Assembly: GCF_003958645.1 (NCBI RefSeq)
Contig: NZ_RXLO01000007.1
Location: 124,001 to 188,000, forward strand
Length of the DNA: 64,000 nt
DNA from: Chitinophaga rhizosphaerae
GTDB lineage: Bacteria > Bacteroidota > Bacteroidia > Chitinophagales > Chitinophagaceae
Direction: 5' to 3'
Shown here one piece after another: positions 33,748 to 42,543 of this stretch. Numbering within the stretch: position 1 is the stretch's first letter; the number at the start of each line of letters is the position of its first letter. The notes beneath the pieces are model-generated. The model did no database searches. It worked only from the letters and a program-made list of their open reading frames with translations, and had not been told where the DNA came from. The position numbers were made by a program, and so were the translations under genes.

Positions 33748-34794
33748 TCACCGGATACTCCGCGCACAACGGAAACCCAAATTCTCAAGTCCCGACGACG
33801 GCGTGGTTTTCATACGGGCGGTAACCCGGTAGCCGCGGCAATACTCATCGCTGCACATGAAAGACCCCCCGCGGATCACACGCTTCGGGTTGGCAGGATC
33901 GTCCGGGTCATTGGGAGCATTGGCGCCCGTAGGATTGTGCGTTTCGGCAGGCTCGGCTGCGTAATGGCGCGCATCGTACCAGTCGGCCGTCCATTCCCAC
34001 ACGTTGCCGGACATGTCAAACAACTGAAAACCATTGGCCGGAAAGGACTTCACGGGGGAAGTACCGTAGAACCCGTCGGTTTTGGTGTTCTCATATGGAA
34101 AATGACCGTTCCAGATGTTGGCTTTGGGTTTGCCGGTCTGGGGAGCTTCCGTACCCCAGGGATAAGGGACCCCGCTCTTGCCGCCGCGTGCCGCGTATTC
34201 CCATTCCGCTTCGGTCGGGAGGCGCTTCCCCGCCCACTTGGCGTAAGCCTGCGCGTCTTCCCACGACACATGCACCACCGGATGGTTCTCCAATCCCTTG
34301 ATATCACTGCCCGGGCCTTTGGGATGCTTCCAATCGGCATAATGCTCGAAACTCCACCACTGCGTCACGTCGCGGAGGTCTACAGGCCCTTTCGTGGGCA
34401 CGAAAACTAGCGAGCCGGGGAGCAGCATGGTGCTGTCCGGCTCTTCGGCGCCGGGAGGCAGCGAAGCCATGAGCTCCTCTTTGGAGATGGGGCGTTCGGC
34501 AATGGTCACATACCCGGTAGCTGCCACGAATTCCGCGAATTCCGCATTGGTGACCTCGTGGGCGTCCAGGTAAAAGGAATCGAGTTTTACGGTGTGCGCA
34601 GGATATTCGTCGGGCATTCCGCTATCGTCGTCGGCTCCCATCCGGAACGTTCCACCGGGGATCAGTACCATGGGATTGAGTTTGTCTACGGAGGGCGGTA
34701 CTGCGGGCCGGCCCGGCTGTTTGGCCGCGGGCTGCTGGCAGGCGGCCAGCATGGCGCAGAGAACAACGATGGCTGATGTTTGATTCCGGATCAT
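33748..34794 (-). CDS. Formylglycine-generating-enzyme (SUMF1) family lipoprotein
   Basis: 348 residues from the ATG at 34794, which gives a good lipoprotein signal (VVLCAMLAAC); an earlier in-frame ATG at 34821 would spoil it. The FGE-sulfatase fold is evident: MVLIPGGTFRMGADD, LDAHEVTNAEFAEFV, HPVVHVSWEDAQAYAKWAGKRLPTEAEWEYAARGG, FDMSGNVWEWTADW, RVIRGGSFMC. Unlike many SUMF1 relatives it keeps a CSDEYC pair (Cys-x4-Cys) followed by RGYRVTAR, equivalent to the two active-site cysteines of aerobic FGE. It could therefore oxidise a sulfatase cysteine, though no sulfatase of that type is adjacent. Predicted periplasmic, lipid-anchored. Confidence 0.87.
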   Translation of the reverse strand: MIRNQTSAIVVLCAMLAACQQPAAKQPGRPAVPPSVDKLNPMVLIPGGTFRMGADDDSGMPDEYPAHTVKLDSFYLDAHEVTNAEFAEFVAATGYVTIAERPISKEELMASLPPGAEEPDSTMLLPGSLVFVPTKGPVDLRDVTQWWSFEHYADWKHPKGPGSDIKGLENHPVVHVSWEDAQAYAKWAGKRLPTEAEWEYAARGGKSGVPYPWGTEAPQTGKPKANIWNGHFPYENTKTDGFYGTSPVKSFPANGFQLFDMSGNVWEWTADWYDARHYAAEPAETHNPTGANAPNDPDDPANPKRVIRGGSFMCSDEYCRGYRVTARMKTTPSSGLENLGFRCARSIR

Positions 34795-34886
34795 AATGGA
34801 CACAAAATTAGGCATCTGCATTGTTAAATTGTTAATTTCCTTTGTCGGCCGATCCGTAGGGTGTTTATCCGTAACTTGTAACCGAT

Positions 34887-36251
34887 ATGGCTATTACGCG
34901 CGCTGATTTCGGACCGGACTTCCGGTGGGGCGTCGTGATCTCGGCCTTCCAGAACGAGGGTGCACATGATGCCGACGGCAAAGGCCCCAGCATCTGGGAC
35001 GCTTTTACGGAAAGGCGCGGCAAGATCAAAGACCGCAGCCACGCCCGCACTACGACCGACTTTTACAACCGCTATCTCGACGATATCCTGCTGGCCCGGA
35101 GCATTGGCTTCGGGGTTTTCCGCTTTTCCCTTTCCTGGCCCCGCATCATGCCCGAAGGCACCGGCGCTCTCAATCCCGCGGGCATCGCGTTTTACCATCG
35201 TGTCATCGACGCCGTGCTGGCTGCCGGCATGGAACCCTACGTAACGCTCTACCATTGGGATTTGCCCCTCGCCCTCGAGAAAAAAGGCGGATGGTGCCAC
35301 CGGGGAACGGTCCACGCGTTCGAATCATACGCCTCCGCCTGCGGCAGGGAGTTCGGGAGCAAGGTGCGCAACTGGATCGTGCTGAACGAGCCCTTCGGCT
35401 TCACCTCGCTGGGGTATATGCTGGGCGTGCATGCGCCGGGGAAGTTCGGGCTGTCGTATTTCCTGCCGGCCGTTCACCATGTCGCGATGGCCCAGGCGGT
35501 AGGTGGAAGGGCCCTCCGCGCGGAGGTGCCCGGAGCGCGCATCGGCGTCGCCTATTCCTGCTCGCAGATCATCCCCTTCACCGATAATGAAAACGATCGC
35601 GCCGCCGCCTCCCGCATCAACGCGCTCTTCAACCGGCTTTTTATAGAACCCGCGCTGGGAATGGGGTATCCGGACGGCGATTTTCCGCTGTTGGCCCGCA
35701 TCGCAAGGCGCTACGCGCTCTGGCGCGATTGGGACCAGCTGCCCTTCGATTTCGATTTCATCGGCATACAAAACTATTTCCCGCTCGTAGTTCGCTACAA
35801 CCCCTTCATGCCCTACCTCAACGCATCGGAAGTAAAAGCCCGCTACCGGAAGGTGCCGACCACGGCGCTGGGATGGGAAATCAGCGGAAACGGACTGTAC
35901 AGCATCCTGCAACAGTTCGCTGCCTATCCGGGTGTAAAAGAGATCATGATCACGGAAGGGGGCGCGGCATTCGCCGACGTCGCTGAAAATGGAAAAGTAC
36001 ACGATCCGGAACGCATCGCTTATTACGATGAATATCTTCGCGCGGCGCTGCTGGCCAAACAGTCGGGCGTACCGCTCACAGGGTATTTCGCGTGGACGCT
36101 GACCGATAATTTCGAGTGGGCGGAAGGATACAACGCCCGGTTCGGGCTCGTTCATGTGGATTTCGAAACCCAGCGGCGGACGATCAAATCTTCCGGCCGG
36201 TGGTTCGCGGAGCTGTTGGGTAGTGGGGAACGGTTCCCCGGCGGGCAATAG
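34887..36251 (+). CDS. Glycoside hydrolase family 1 beta-glycosidase
   Basis: 454 residues, no signal peptide, so cytoplasmic. The GH1 barrel is clear: FRWGVVISAFQNEGA, LARSIGFGVFRFSLSWPRIMPEG, VTLYHWDLPLALEKKGGW, the acid/base Glu in NWIVLNEPFGF near residue 170, the nucleophile Glu in IMITEGGAAF near residue 355 (usually ITENG), and YFAWTLTDNFEWAEGYNARFGLVHVD near the end. It cleaves beta-glucosides or beta-galactosides; specificity cannot be fixed. It is divergent from the FGE-like gene and convergent with the outer-membrane protein gene. Confidence 0.93.
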   Translation: MAITRADFGPDFRWGVVISAFQNEGAHDADGKGPSIWDAFTERRGKIKDRSHARTTTDFYNRYLDDILLARSIGFGVFRFSLSWPRIMPEGTGALNPAGIAFYHRVIDAVLAAGMEPYVTLYHWDLPLALEKKGGWCHRGTVHAFESYASACGREFGSKVRNWIVLNEPFGFTSLGYMLGVHAPGKFGLSYFLPAVHHVAMAQAVGGRALRAEVPGARIGVAYSCSQIIPFTDNENDRAAASRINALFNRLFIEPALGMGYPDGDFPLLARIARRYALWRDWDQLPFDFDFIGIQNYFPLVVRYNPFMPYLNASEVKARYRKVPTTALGWEISGNGLYSILQQFAAYPGVKEIMITEGGAAFADVAENGKVHDPERIAYYDEYLRAALLAKQSGVPLTGYFAWTLTDNFEWAEGYNARFGLVHVDFETQRRTIKSSGRWFAELLGSGERFPGGQ

Positions 36252-36315
36252 CAAACCGGTTTTTTGGGGTCGCCGTATAAAGGTTTAAAGCGTGGTTTGA
36301 CTGATTGCCCGCCGG
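36238..36315. terminator. Long nested inverted repeat between convergent genes
   Basis: Outer arms CCGGCGGGCAAT (36238-36249) and its complement (36304-36315) pair over 12 bp; inner arms CAAACC (36252-36257) and GGTTTG (36294-36299) pair over 6 bp. The left arm contains the last GH1 codons. The structure may end transcripts from both directions, but T-tracts are poor, so the terminator role is tentative. Confidence 0.45.
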
Positions 36316-36321
36316 AGCCGA

Positions 36322-37548
36322 TTACATTTCTTTTCGTTTATAGAACCAGTTGTCGCGCAGGGAAAGATGCAGCACAACGTTCAGATAATTTTCCTGTACC
36401 AGCCCTTTGGTCGAAACGCCGCGTTGTCCGCCTTCCAGGCCCAGGTAATATCGCAGGTGCCCTGTTCTGCTGGGCAGCGAAAGCCCTGCGGAAACGCTGA
36501 AATCCTCCAGCGGCTGATTCTTCACGGAAATATAGTTTTTATGGAATGCCGCTCCGAGCTGGATCACGGCGCCTTCCGCTTCCCGCCCGTAAAAATCCAG
36601 CCGTTTGAAGGTATACTCCATTCCGCCGGCGTATCGCTCCGAATTTTTGTATTGAAAATTGGTGTTGCTTTTATTCAACCCTTCCCAGTTTTGCCGCTTG
36701 TAATCCGCCAGCCACGTGATGTTCCCGCTGGTGGCCGTGAGCCCGAGCCCAATCTGTTCGGGCAGTTTGTAGGAGGCTGCCACGCTTTTGTCCTGATACA
36801 GGATGGTTTCATCTGCCGCGCGGATAGAAAGCGTGCCGCTGCCGTTGAGCGTGGTCCCGAATCGATAGGTGGCGCCCGCACCGATCGTCCATTCTCCGAT
36901 GCGGCCCTGGTATTGCAATCCAGCGGTGAAATTGAGGTTGCGATAGTAAACGTCCTGCGAAGTATGCACTTCGTCATTGGCCAGACTGTCTATGGTCTTG
37001 ACGGGCCCGAATATGACGGCGGAAGAAACCCCCGCGCTGAAGTTTTTGGTGAGCCGAACGGAGTTACTGATATAAAACCGGTTCAAACCCCCGCTGCCGT
37101 CGATCGCGTTGCGCACGTTTTCGGAAGTGCCCTCGACGGGCGTGGTATTGAGCAGTTTGTAATCGATCCGGCTGTAAGGCATCAGTCCGACGCTGATCCC
37201 CCAGCGTTCGTGCGCCTTGAATCCGATCGCGAAACGCCTGAATGCGATGTCGCCGGCTGATTGCGTGTTGCTGGCGGTTTGATAGCTGACGGATTTACCG
37301 GCCATGCTCGCTTCGAAATAAAACATCTGCATGGGCAAAGCGCTGTACGAAGCGGGATTCTGTTCATTGAGGAACTGCCCCGACGGCCGCGCGGTGCCGG
37401 CGCTTCCCACGCCGAAGTTACGGCTGTAATCGCGCTCGTCCAGGTCGCCGATCCCGAACGCGGAATACAGCGAGTTGACGCCTTTCTGTGCAACGGCGCT
37501 TCCCGTGAAAAACAACACAAAACCGGCGGTAATATAAAAACGCATCAT
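36322..37548 (-). CDS. Outer-membrane beta-barrel protein, FadL/OmpP1-like
   Basis: 408 residues with a signal peptide (FTGSAVAQ). The mature chain alternates polar and hydrophobic residues in short strands and has the NPASYSALPMQMFYFEAS pattern seen in Bacteroidota proteins resembling OmpP1/FadL hydrophobic-compound channels. It ends with a strand-like aromatic segment. The start ATGATG overlaps the stop of the upstream DUF4270 gene by 4 bp, so the two are translationally coupled. The cargo is unknown. FadL membership is from overall pattern rather than a single motif. Confidence 0.7.
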   Translation of the reverse strand: MMRFYITAGFVLFFTGSAVAQKGVNSLYSAFGIGDLDERDYSRNFGVGSAGTARPSGQFLNEQNPASYSALPMQMFYFEASMAGKSVSYQTASNTQSAGDIAFRRFAIGFKAHERWGISVGLMPYSRIDYKLLNTTPVEGTSENVRNAIDGSGGLNRFYISNSVRLTKNFSAGVSSAVIFGPVKTIDSLANDEVHTSQDVYYRNLNFTAGLQYQGRIGEWTIGAGATYRFGTTLNGSGTLSIRAADETILYQDKSVAASYKLPEQIGLGLTATSGNITWLADYKRQNWEGLNKSNTNFQYKNSERYAGGMEYTFKRLDFYGREAEGAVIQLGAAFHKNYISVKNQPLEDFSVSAGLSLPSRTGHLRYYLGLEGGQRGVSTKGLVQENYLNVVLHLSLRDNWFYKRKEM

Positions 37549-38843
37549 TTGTACAAGAGGTAATAGATCTTCAAATATGCCCGGTATCCTTCATGTTTGG
37601 CGTCTCCCAGCACCAGGCGGTTCAGCTGCGAGTAGTAATCCCCGGAAGCGGGGATCGCCAGGAGCCCCTGGTAATTGGCGTCGCCGCCCGTTGCAATGGC
37701 CGTGCAATACGTGGTAACATCGTAGGTGTATTTCGTGTTTTCGGGATACAGCAGGTCGGTCACCAGGTTGCCGTATTGATAGCCGGAAACGGTCGACAGG
37801 GTATCGGTCACCACCTGGTCTTTGGTGGCGGTGCACAACGTGATCCGCGGGGGAAGGGCGTACTGCGGATAAGTGCCGCTGACGGGCCGCAGCTCCAGCG
37901 TGGCCTGCATCACCTTTCCATATTTGCCTAGCAACGGCAGCCCTGTGAGCGAAGGAAAATCGAGGCGCGTCACCATGCCCGACAGCGATTGCACCCAGGT
38001 GCGGTTACCGGCGTCGCTGCTCAGGATGCCCGCCGGCCCGGGAATCAAACTGGCCAGCGGGGTATTGCTCCTGTCAACATGCACTTCGTTGTATTGCAGT
38101 TCCGGATTGCCGATCGGAAATTCGATCGTATACTTTTCAATTTCTGTCGTGGAGATGTGATAATGCAGCCGCATCACCACCGCACTGTCTGCAGCGGGAA
38201 CGCGGAACACCGCGGAGCCGCGCGTAGCGCGCAATTGCAGGCCTTTCATGTAATCGAGGAAAAGCACGTCGGTAGACACGTCTTCCGATTTGGTGCGGAT
38301 CTTTTCCATCAACTCCCGCCCGAATGCATCGCGCAGGCGCAACCGGATGGAATCGCCACGGCGGGGAAGGATGGGGAAACTTTCCCGTGCGAGCGGCGTG
38401 GCTGCATGAGGGAATACCTGATGCGTGTAGAATCTTGTCTGATCATCGTCCAGCTCCAGCGGCCGCGCCAATTGATAAACGCTCCATTCCTGGTCGCGTA
38501 GGGTATCGCCATAGGAATAGGTGTCGGGCCGGAAAATGATTTCGATGGAATCATATACCATACGATCGTCGAGGTCCGGAAATGAATGGGGCCGGGCCAC
38601 GCGGAAGTTGGCTGCCACATCGATACGGCCCGTTTCGGGATCGGAATATCCACCTGTCACGAGGTAGCCCGTGCCGGAAGAGGGAACGGAATCGAGCTGG
38701 ATGGTGCGCATCCCGATGCCGATCGTATCTATGAGTGAGTAGTGGACATTGCCTCCGGGGGCTACGTCTTCGTATTCGAACCCGCTTTTGTCACAAGCCG
38801 CGAGACCGGTGATCGCGGCCATCGCCAGAAGTTTCCATTTCAT
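37545..38843 (-). CDS. DUF4270-family lipoprotein
   Basis: 432 residues from ATG 38843. The in-frame upstream extension to 39029 is rejected because the internal Met starts a clear lipoprotein signal (ITGLAAC). The mature part is beta-rich with the features of DUF4270, a family of surface lipoproteins widespread in Bacteroidota: an early TIQLDSVPSSGTGYLVTGGYSDPETG segment, YDSIEIIFRPDTYSYGDT, and a C-terminal NRLVLGDAKHEGYRAYLKIYY. Function unknown. Paired by a 4-bp overlap with the barrel protein downstream, suggesting they act together at the outer membrane. Confidence 0.82.
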   Translation of the reverse strand: MKWKLLAMAAITGLAACDKSGFEYEDVAPGGNVHYSLIDTIGIGMRTIQLDSVPSSGTGYLVTGGYSDPETGRIDVAANFRVARPHSFPDLDDRMVYDSIEIIFRPDTYSYGDTLRDQEWSVYQLARPLELDDDQTRFYTHQVFPHAATPLARESFPILPRRGDSIRLRLRDAFGRELMEKIRTKSEDVSTDVLFLDYMKGLQLRATRGSAVFRVPAADSAVVMRLHYHISTTEIEKYTIEFPIGNPELQYNEVHVDRSNTPLASLIPGPAGILSSDAGNRTWVQSLSGMVTRLDFPSLTGLPLLGKYGKVMQATLELRPVSGTYPQYALPPRITLCTATKDQVVTDTLSTVSGYQYGNLVTDLLYPENTKYTYDVTTYCTAIATGGDANYQGLLAIPASGDYYSQLNRLVLGDAKHEGYRAYLKIYYLLYK

Positions 38844-39102
38844 ATCGCCGCAATGATAAAAGACGGAGGCGCACGCGGAAGACGGGAATATGCGGCCCGG
38901 GGTTTTTTGTCGATCATTCCCCGGAATTATCCGTCCAACGCCTGAAACCAGCCGGGAAAGGGCTTTTTGGGGCTGAACGACAAAAGCGGCTGACTGGCAG
39001 ATGAAAACACGGGATTGGTCATGCCACACGGCTGTTCCGTCTATTTTAAAGTACCTGTAACAGTTCGCCGGATAATTTTGACCGGGTTAAAACACTATTT
39101 CT
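38844..39102. promoter_or_regulatory. 259-bp divergent intergenic region with a plus-strand -7 box at 39073-39080
   Basis: TAATTTTG at 39073-39080 matches TAnnTTTG and would start the kelch gene transcript about 20 bp before its ATG; no good -33 was found. Nothing else recognisable was seen. Confidence 0.4.
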
Positions 39103-40125
39103 ATGCAGAAAGGAAAATTATTAGGATGGATGCTGGCGGCGGTACTTTTGTCGGCATGTAAAAAAAGCGACGATACGGAAGACGAGAACAACGGTAACTG
39201 GAAGGAGCTGCCGGAGATGTCGGCCTCGCCCCGTTCCGAAGCCGTAGCATTCGTTATCGGCGATACGGCGTACGTGGGCACGGGGTTCGACGGCGAAAAG
39301 CAATTGCGTGATTTCTGGAAATACAATCCCGCCAACGGCTGGAGCCAGTCGGCGAGCCTCCCGGCAGGCGCGGCCGCACGCAGCAGCGCCACCGCTTTCG
39401 TCATAGATAAGAACGCGTATGTGGGAACGGGGTTCGACGGTAAAGTGCGCCTCAACGATTTCTGGAGCTACAATCCCGGCAAGGGCTACTGGGAAAAGAA
39501 GGCGCCGCTCGTAGGGCCAGACCCCTCCATCAGCCTCGCCCGCCGCGATGCCGTTAGTTTCACCGTCAACGGAAAAGGGTACGTGGCCACAGGGAGCGAC
39601 GGCAGCGGTACCAAAGACGTCTGGATGTACGATCCGCTGGCCGATAAATGGATCGCGCGGCAAAGTTTCGGCGGCAGCAAACGCACCGAAGCCGTGGCTT
39701 TCGTGCTCGGCAAAAACGCCTACATCGTAACCGGCACCAACAACAGCGAACTTAAAAACGACATGTGGATATACGACGCCGATGCCGACAACTGGACACA
39801 GAAGCATAAAATCGCCAACGTGTCTGACGACTCGTTCGACGATGATTACAACATCGTGACCACCCAGGCGGTGGCCTTCACGGTCAACAACAAAGCTTAT
39901 GTGGTGACCGGGACAGGCAACGGTATCAGCAAAGCTACCTGGGAATACGACGGTGTTGCCGACCGGTGGACGCAGGTGCGCGATTTCGAAGGCGCCGCAA
40001 GGTACGGTGCCGTGTCTTTCGTGCTGGGAGGCAAGGGCCACGTGGCTTCCGGAAGAACGGGCAGCCTCCAGCTCGACGATATCTATCTTTTTGAACCGAA
40101 TACGACCTACAACGAAAATGACTAG
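39103..40125 (+). CDS. Kelch-repeat lipoprotein
   Basis: 340 residues. Lipoprotein signal (LAAVLLSAC, Cys about residue 19) followed by an acidic linker, then about six kelch-type blades, each with a pattern like RSEAVAFVIGDTAYVGTGFDG then DFWKYNPANGWSQ. Such beta propellers bind proteins or glycans at the cell surface. The repeats are well conserved among themselves. The stop overlaps the next start by 8 bp, so the DUF4907 protein is made from the same mRNA. No enzymatic motif is seen. Confidence 0.88.
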   Translation: MQKGKLLGWMLAAVLLSACKKSDDTEDENNGNWKELPEMSASPRSEAVAFVIGDTAYVGTGFDGEKQLRDFWKYNPANGWSQSASLPAGAAARSSATAFVIDKNAYVGTGFDGKVRLNDFWSYNPGKGYWEKKAPLVGPDPSISLARRDAVSFTVNGKGYVATGSDGSGTKDVWMYDPLADKWIARQSFGGSKRTEAVAFVLGKNAYIVTGTNNSELKNDMWIYDADADNWTQKHKIANVSDDSFDDDYNIVTTQAVAFTVNNKAYVVTGTGNGISKATWEYDGVADRWTQVRDFEGAARYGAVSFVLGGKGHVASGRTGSLQLDDIYLFEPNTTYNEND

Positions 40126-40420
40126 GCAGTCCATCGCAATACTGCTCACACTGGCCGCGGCCGGCTCCCTGATTTCGTGCAGGGAGCGGCCGTACCGGTT
40201 GGTGACGGAGCCATGGAAAGAAGGGTGGGCGTACCGCATTACCTATCGCGGCCGCCCCATGATCTACCAGGCGCATATCCCCGCGGTGCCGGGTTTTCAC
40301 CCGTTCCGCTCGCAGTCAGACGCGAGCCGGACAGGCACCCTCGTGCTGCGGAAACTTGAAAGCGGAAGCATGCCTGCGCTCAGCCTGGAGGAGATCGATA
40401 GTTTACAGATCACTAGGTAA
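40118..40420 (+). CDS. Small secreted DUF4907-like protein
   Basis: 100 residues with a lipoprotein-like signal (AAAGSLISC, Cys about residue 21). The mature part has the WAYRITYRGRPMIYQAHIPAVPG segment characteristic of DUF4907, small proteins found next to kelch genes in Bacteroidota. It begins inside the end of the kelch gene (ATGACTAG, kelch stop underlined by the TAG). Function unknown; probably a partner of the kelch lipoprotein. Confidence 0.75.
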   Translation: MTRQSIAILLTLAAAGSLISCRERPYRLVTEPWKEGWAYRITYRGRPMIYQAHIPAVPGFHPFRSQSDASRTGTLVLRKLESGSMPALSLEEIDSLQITR

Positions 40421-40471
40421 TTTTAACACTTGGTTAAGAACCCGGGAACCTGTTTTAACACTTGGTTAAGA
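40421..40471. promoter_or_regulatory. Perfect 19-bp direct repeat upstream of the LytS/LytTR genes
   Basis: TTTTAACACTTGGTTAAGA occurs at 40421-40439 and 40453-40471, 32 bp apart start to start (about three helical turns). The second copy ends 34 bp before the kinase ATG. LytTR regulators generally bind pairs of direct repeats, so this is a candidate autoregulatory site. Confidence 0.6.
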
Positions 40472-40505
40472 CTATTGTGGCGTAAGTTTATGCCGCATCA
40501 CACCT

Positions 40506-41777
40506 ATGATATTCTGGAGGAAAATATTCGGTAACCGGCTCGTCGTAATTAGTTTGCATATCGCGGTTTGGGTGTTGCTGTTCCTCTTCCCGTTTTTTGT
40601 ATACCGGATTCGTGTAGATGATCATTTGTTTTATTGGAAGGAAGGGGTGAACACGCTGTTCATCGTTGGACTGTTTTATCTGAATTATTACGTATTGATC
40701 CCCCGTTTCTTCACGCGCAGGCGTATCGGCATTTACATCGGACTGGTGTTGCTGGCGCTGGCGGGGATCGGGTTGCAGCAGGTGTTGGTGGAATACACGT
40801 TCCTCCGGCAGCTGGGTGTGCGGGATGGGCGGCCGTTCGTCATATCCGGAAGGATTGGCGGCGGAGGCGTGTTTGCCGTGCGGGCGCGGACTGCAATGGC
40901 CTGGGCGGATGCCGTCGGGCCGGGGCAGACCATGCATTTCGCGCATGATTCGGCCATTGCGTTTACGAAAACCGAGATCGTGGGCGATAATACGGTGCTG
41001 CCGCCTGTTTTCCGTCCGGGGATGCGCGAGCGGGGGATTTTCGGAATGTTCCTTTTTTCCGATATATTCCGCAAATCGGCCACGTTTACTTTGCTGGTGC
41101 TGTTCATCGGCGGGTTCATCAAAGTGGCGATGCAATGGTTCAAAAGCGAGCAGCAGAAGGAAGCCCTGAAAGTGGCGAACCTCAATGCAGAATTGCGTTT
41201 CCTGCGATCGCAGATCAATCCGCATTTTCTGTTCAATAGTCTGAATACGGTATATTCCCTCGCTCACCGGCAAAGCCCGGAAACGGAGCATGCGCTGGTG
41301 AAGCTGTCGAACATATTGCGTTACATGATTTACCAGAGTAACGAAGACCAGGTGCTCCTGGCCAACGAAATCCGCTACCTGGAAGATTTTATCGACATGC
41401 AACGCCTTCGCCTGGCGAAAAGTATTCCGGTCGAAGTCCATGTTTCCGGCGATCCGGCAGGGCTGCGCATTGCGCCGATGTTGCTGATCCCGTTCGTGGA
41501 GAATGCATTCAAGCACGGCGTGAGTTATGAAGAACCCGCATGGATCAGTGTGGGGCTGGAAATTTCGGAAGGGGGGCAGTTGCGGCTGACGGTGCGGAAC
41601 CGGTTGCTGGAGCGGCGGATAGCGGAGAAAGGGGGCGTGGGATTGGGGAATACCCTCAAGCGACTCGAACTGATGTACAAAGATGCACACGAGATCACAA
41701 TCAGAGAGCAGGGAGACGAATTTATTGCAGACTTAAAAATCGCTTTGAAACATGATGAAGTGCATTGCGTTGGATGA
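40506..41777 (+). CDS. LytS-like sensor histidine kinase
   Basis: 423 residues. N-terminal helices (about 12-32, 45-65, 78-95) are followed by an unusual ~100-residue loop, another helix (about 190-210), and a His_kinase domain with the phospho-acceptor His in SQINPHFLFNSLNTVYSLA near residue 240, then PFVENAFKHG and GVGLGNTLKRLELMY as nucleotide motifs. Its 3' end overlaps the response-regulator start by 26 bp. The loop suggests periplasmic ligand sensing, in contrast to the other kinase in this window. Direct repeats lie just upstream. Confidence 0.92.
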   Translation: MIFWRKIFGNRLVVISLHIAVWVLLFLFPFFVYRIRVDDHLFYWKEGVNTLFIVGLFYLNYYVLIPRFFTRRRIGIYIGLVLLALAGIGLQQVLVEYTFLRQLGVRDGRPFVISGRIGGGGVFAVRARTAMAWADAVGPGQTMHFAHDSAIAFTKTEIVGDNTVLPPVFRPGMRERGIFGMFLFSDIFRKSATFTLLVLFIGGFIKVAMQWFKSEQQKEALKVANLNAELRFLRSQINPHFLFNSLNTVYSLAHRQSPETEHALVKLSNILRYMIYQSNEDQVLLANEIRYLEDFIDMQRLRLAKSIPVEVHVSGDPAGLRIAPMLLIPFVENAFKHGVSYEEPAWISVGLEISEGGQLRLTVRNRLLERRIAEKGGVGLGNTLKRLELMYKDAHEITIREQGDEFIADLKIALKHDEVHCVG

Positions 41778-42444
41778 CGAGCCGCTGGCTTTGGAGATCA
41801 TCGCGGATTTCGCGGCCAAGGCGCCTTTCCAGATGGAGTTGACGGCGTTTACGAATGCCTCCCGGGCGCTGGGGTTCCTGCAGCAGGAGCCGGTAGACCT
41901 GATTTTCCTGGACATCAAGATGCCCGACATCACGGGGATCCAGTTCATTAAATCGCTGAAACGGCCGCCTATGGTTATTTTTACCACCGCATACGAGGAA
42001 TATGCGCTGGACGGGTACAACCTGGATGTGGTGGATTACCTCCTCAAGCCCATTGCCTTCGAGCGATTTATCAAAGCGGTCACCAAGGCGCAGGAATACC
42101 GTTCCATCGCATCTCCCCGCCCGCCCGAAACGGATTATATATTCGTGAAAACAGAGTACCGCATCATCAAGGTGAACCTCGAAGACATCCTCTACATCGA
42201 AGCCCTGAAAGACTACATCAAAATATACACGGGCAGCCAGCCCATCCTCACATTGAAAAGCCTGAAATCTTTCGAGTCGCGTTTGCCGAAAGACAAATTC
42301 ATGCGCGTACACCGTTCCTACCTCGTGGCGATGAACAAAATCAATTCCGTGGAGCGCAACACGGTGATGATCGCCAATCAGTCCATCCCCATCAGCGAAG
42401 GCTACCGCGACAAATTTTATGACGTCATTACACGGCATTCCTGA
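41752..42444 (+). CDS. LytTR-family response regulator
   Basis: 230 residues (a second ATG at 41755 is an alternative start). Receiver: ALDDEPLAL, phospho-Asp in IFLDIKMPDITG near residue 54, TTAYEEYA and DYLLKPIAFERF. LytTR DNA-binding domain from about 125: FVKTEYRIIKVNLEDILYIEALKDYIKIY, FMRVHRSYLVAMNKI. Overlaps the kinase gene, so the pair is translationally coupled. It probably binds the direct repeats at 40421-40471, which would give autoregulation. Confidence 0.93.
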   Translation: MMKCIALDDEPLALEIIADFAAKAPFQMELTAFTNASRALGFLQQEPVDLIFLDIKMPDITGIQFIKSLKRPPMVIFTTAYEEYALDGYNLDVVDYLLKPIAFERFIKAVTKAQEYRSIASPRPPETDYIFVKTEYRIIKVNLEDILYIEALKDYIKIYTGSQPILTLKSLKSFESRLPKDKFMRVHRSYLVAMNKINSVERNTVMIANQSIPISEGYRDKFYDVITRHS

Positions 42445-42543
42445 CGTCAAAAGGTATTAATACCATTTTCAAAAATAACCGGCGGAGTAAAATTTTTGTG
42501 TCAGTTTAATTCCTACATTTTTTTCCTAATTGGAAAACCAACC
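42445..42543 (+). promoter_or_regulatory. AT-rich leader of the DUF3800 gene
   Basis: A perfect 12-bp palindrome GGTATTAATACC lies at 42453-42464. TTTG at 42495-42498 and TACATTTT at 42514-42521 resemble promoter elements but are only 15 bp apart, shorter than usual. Confidence 0.35.

Noticed and set aside
38844-39029. N-terminal extension of the DUF4270 protein
   Set aside because: It hides a clear lipoprotein signal beginning at 38843 and has no conserved features.
42420-42449. Two TGACGTCA palindromes as possible target-site duplication of the DUF3800 island
   Set aside because: Both copies are on the left side of the island (one inside the regulator coding sequence) and there is no partner on the right.
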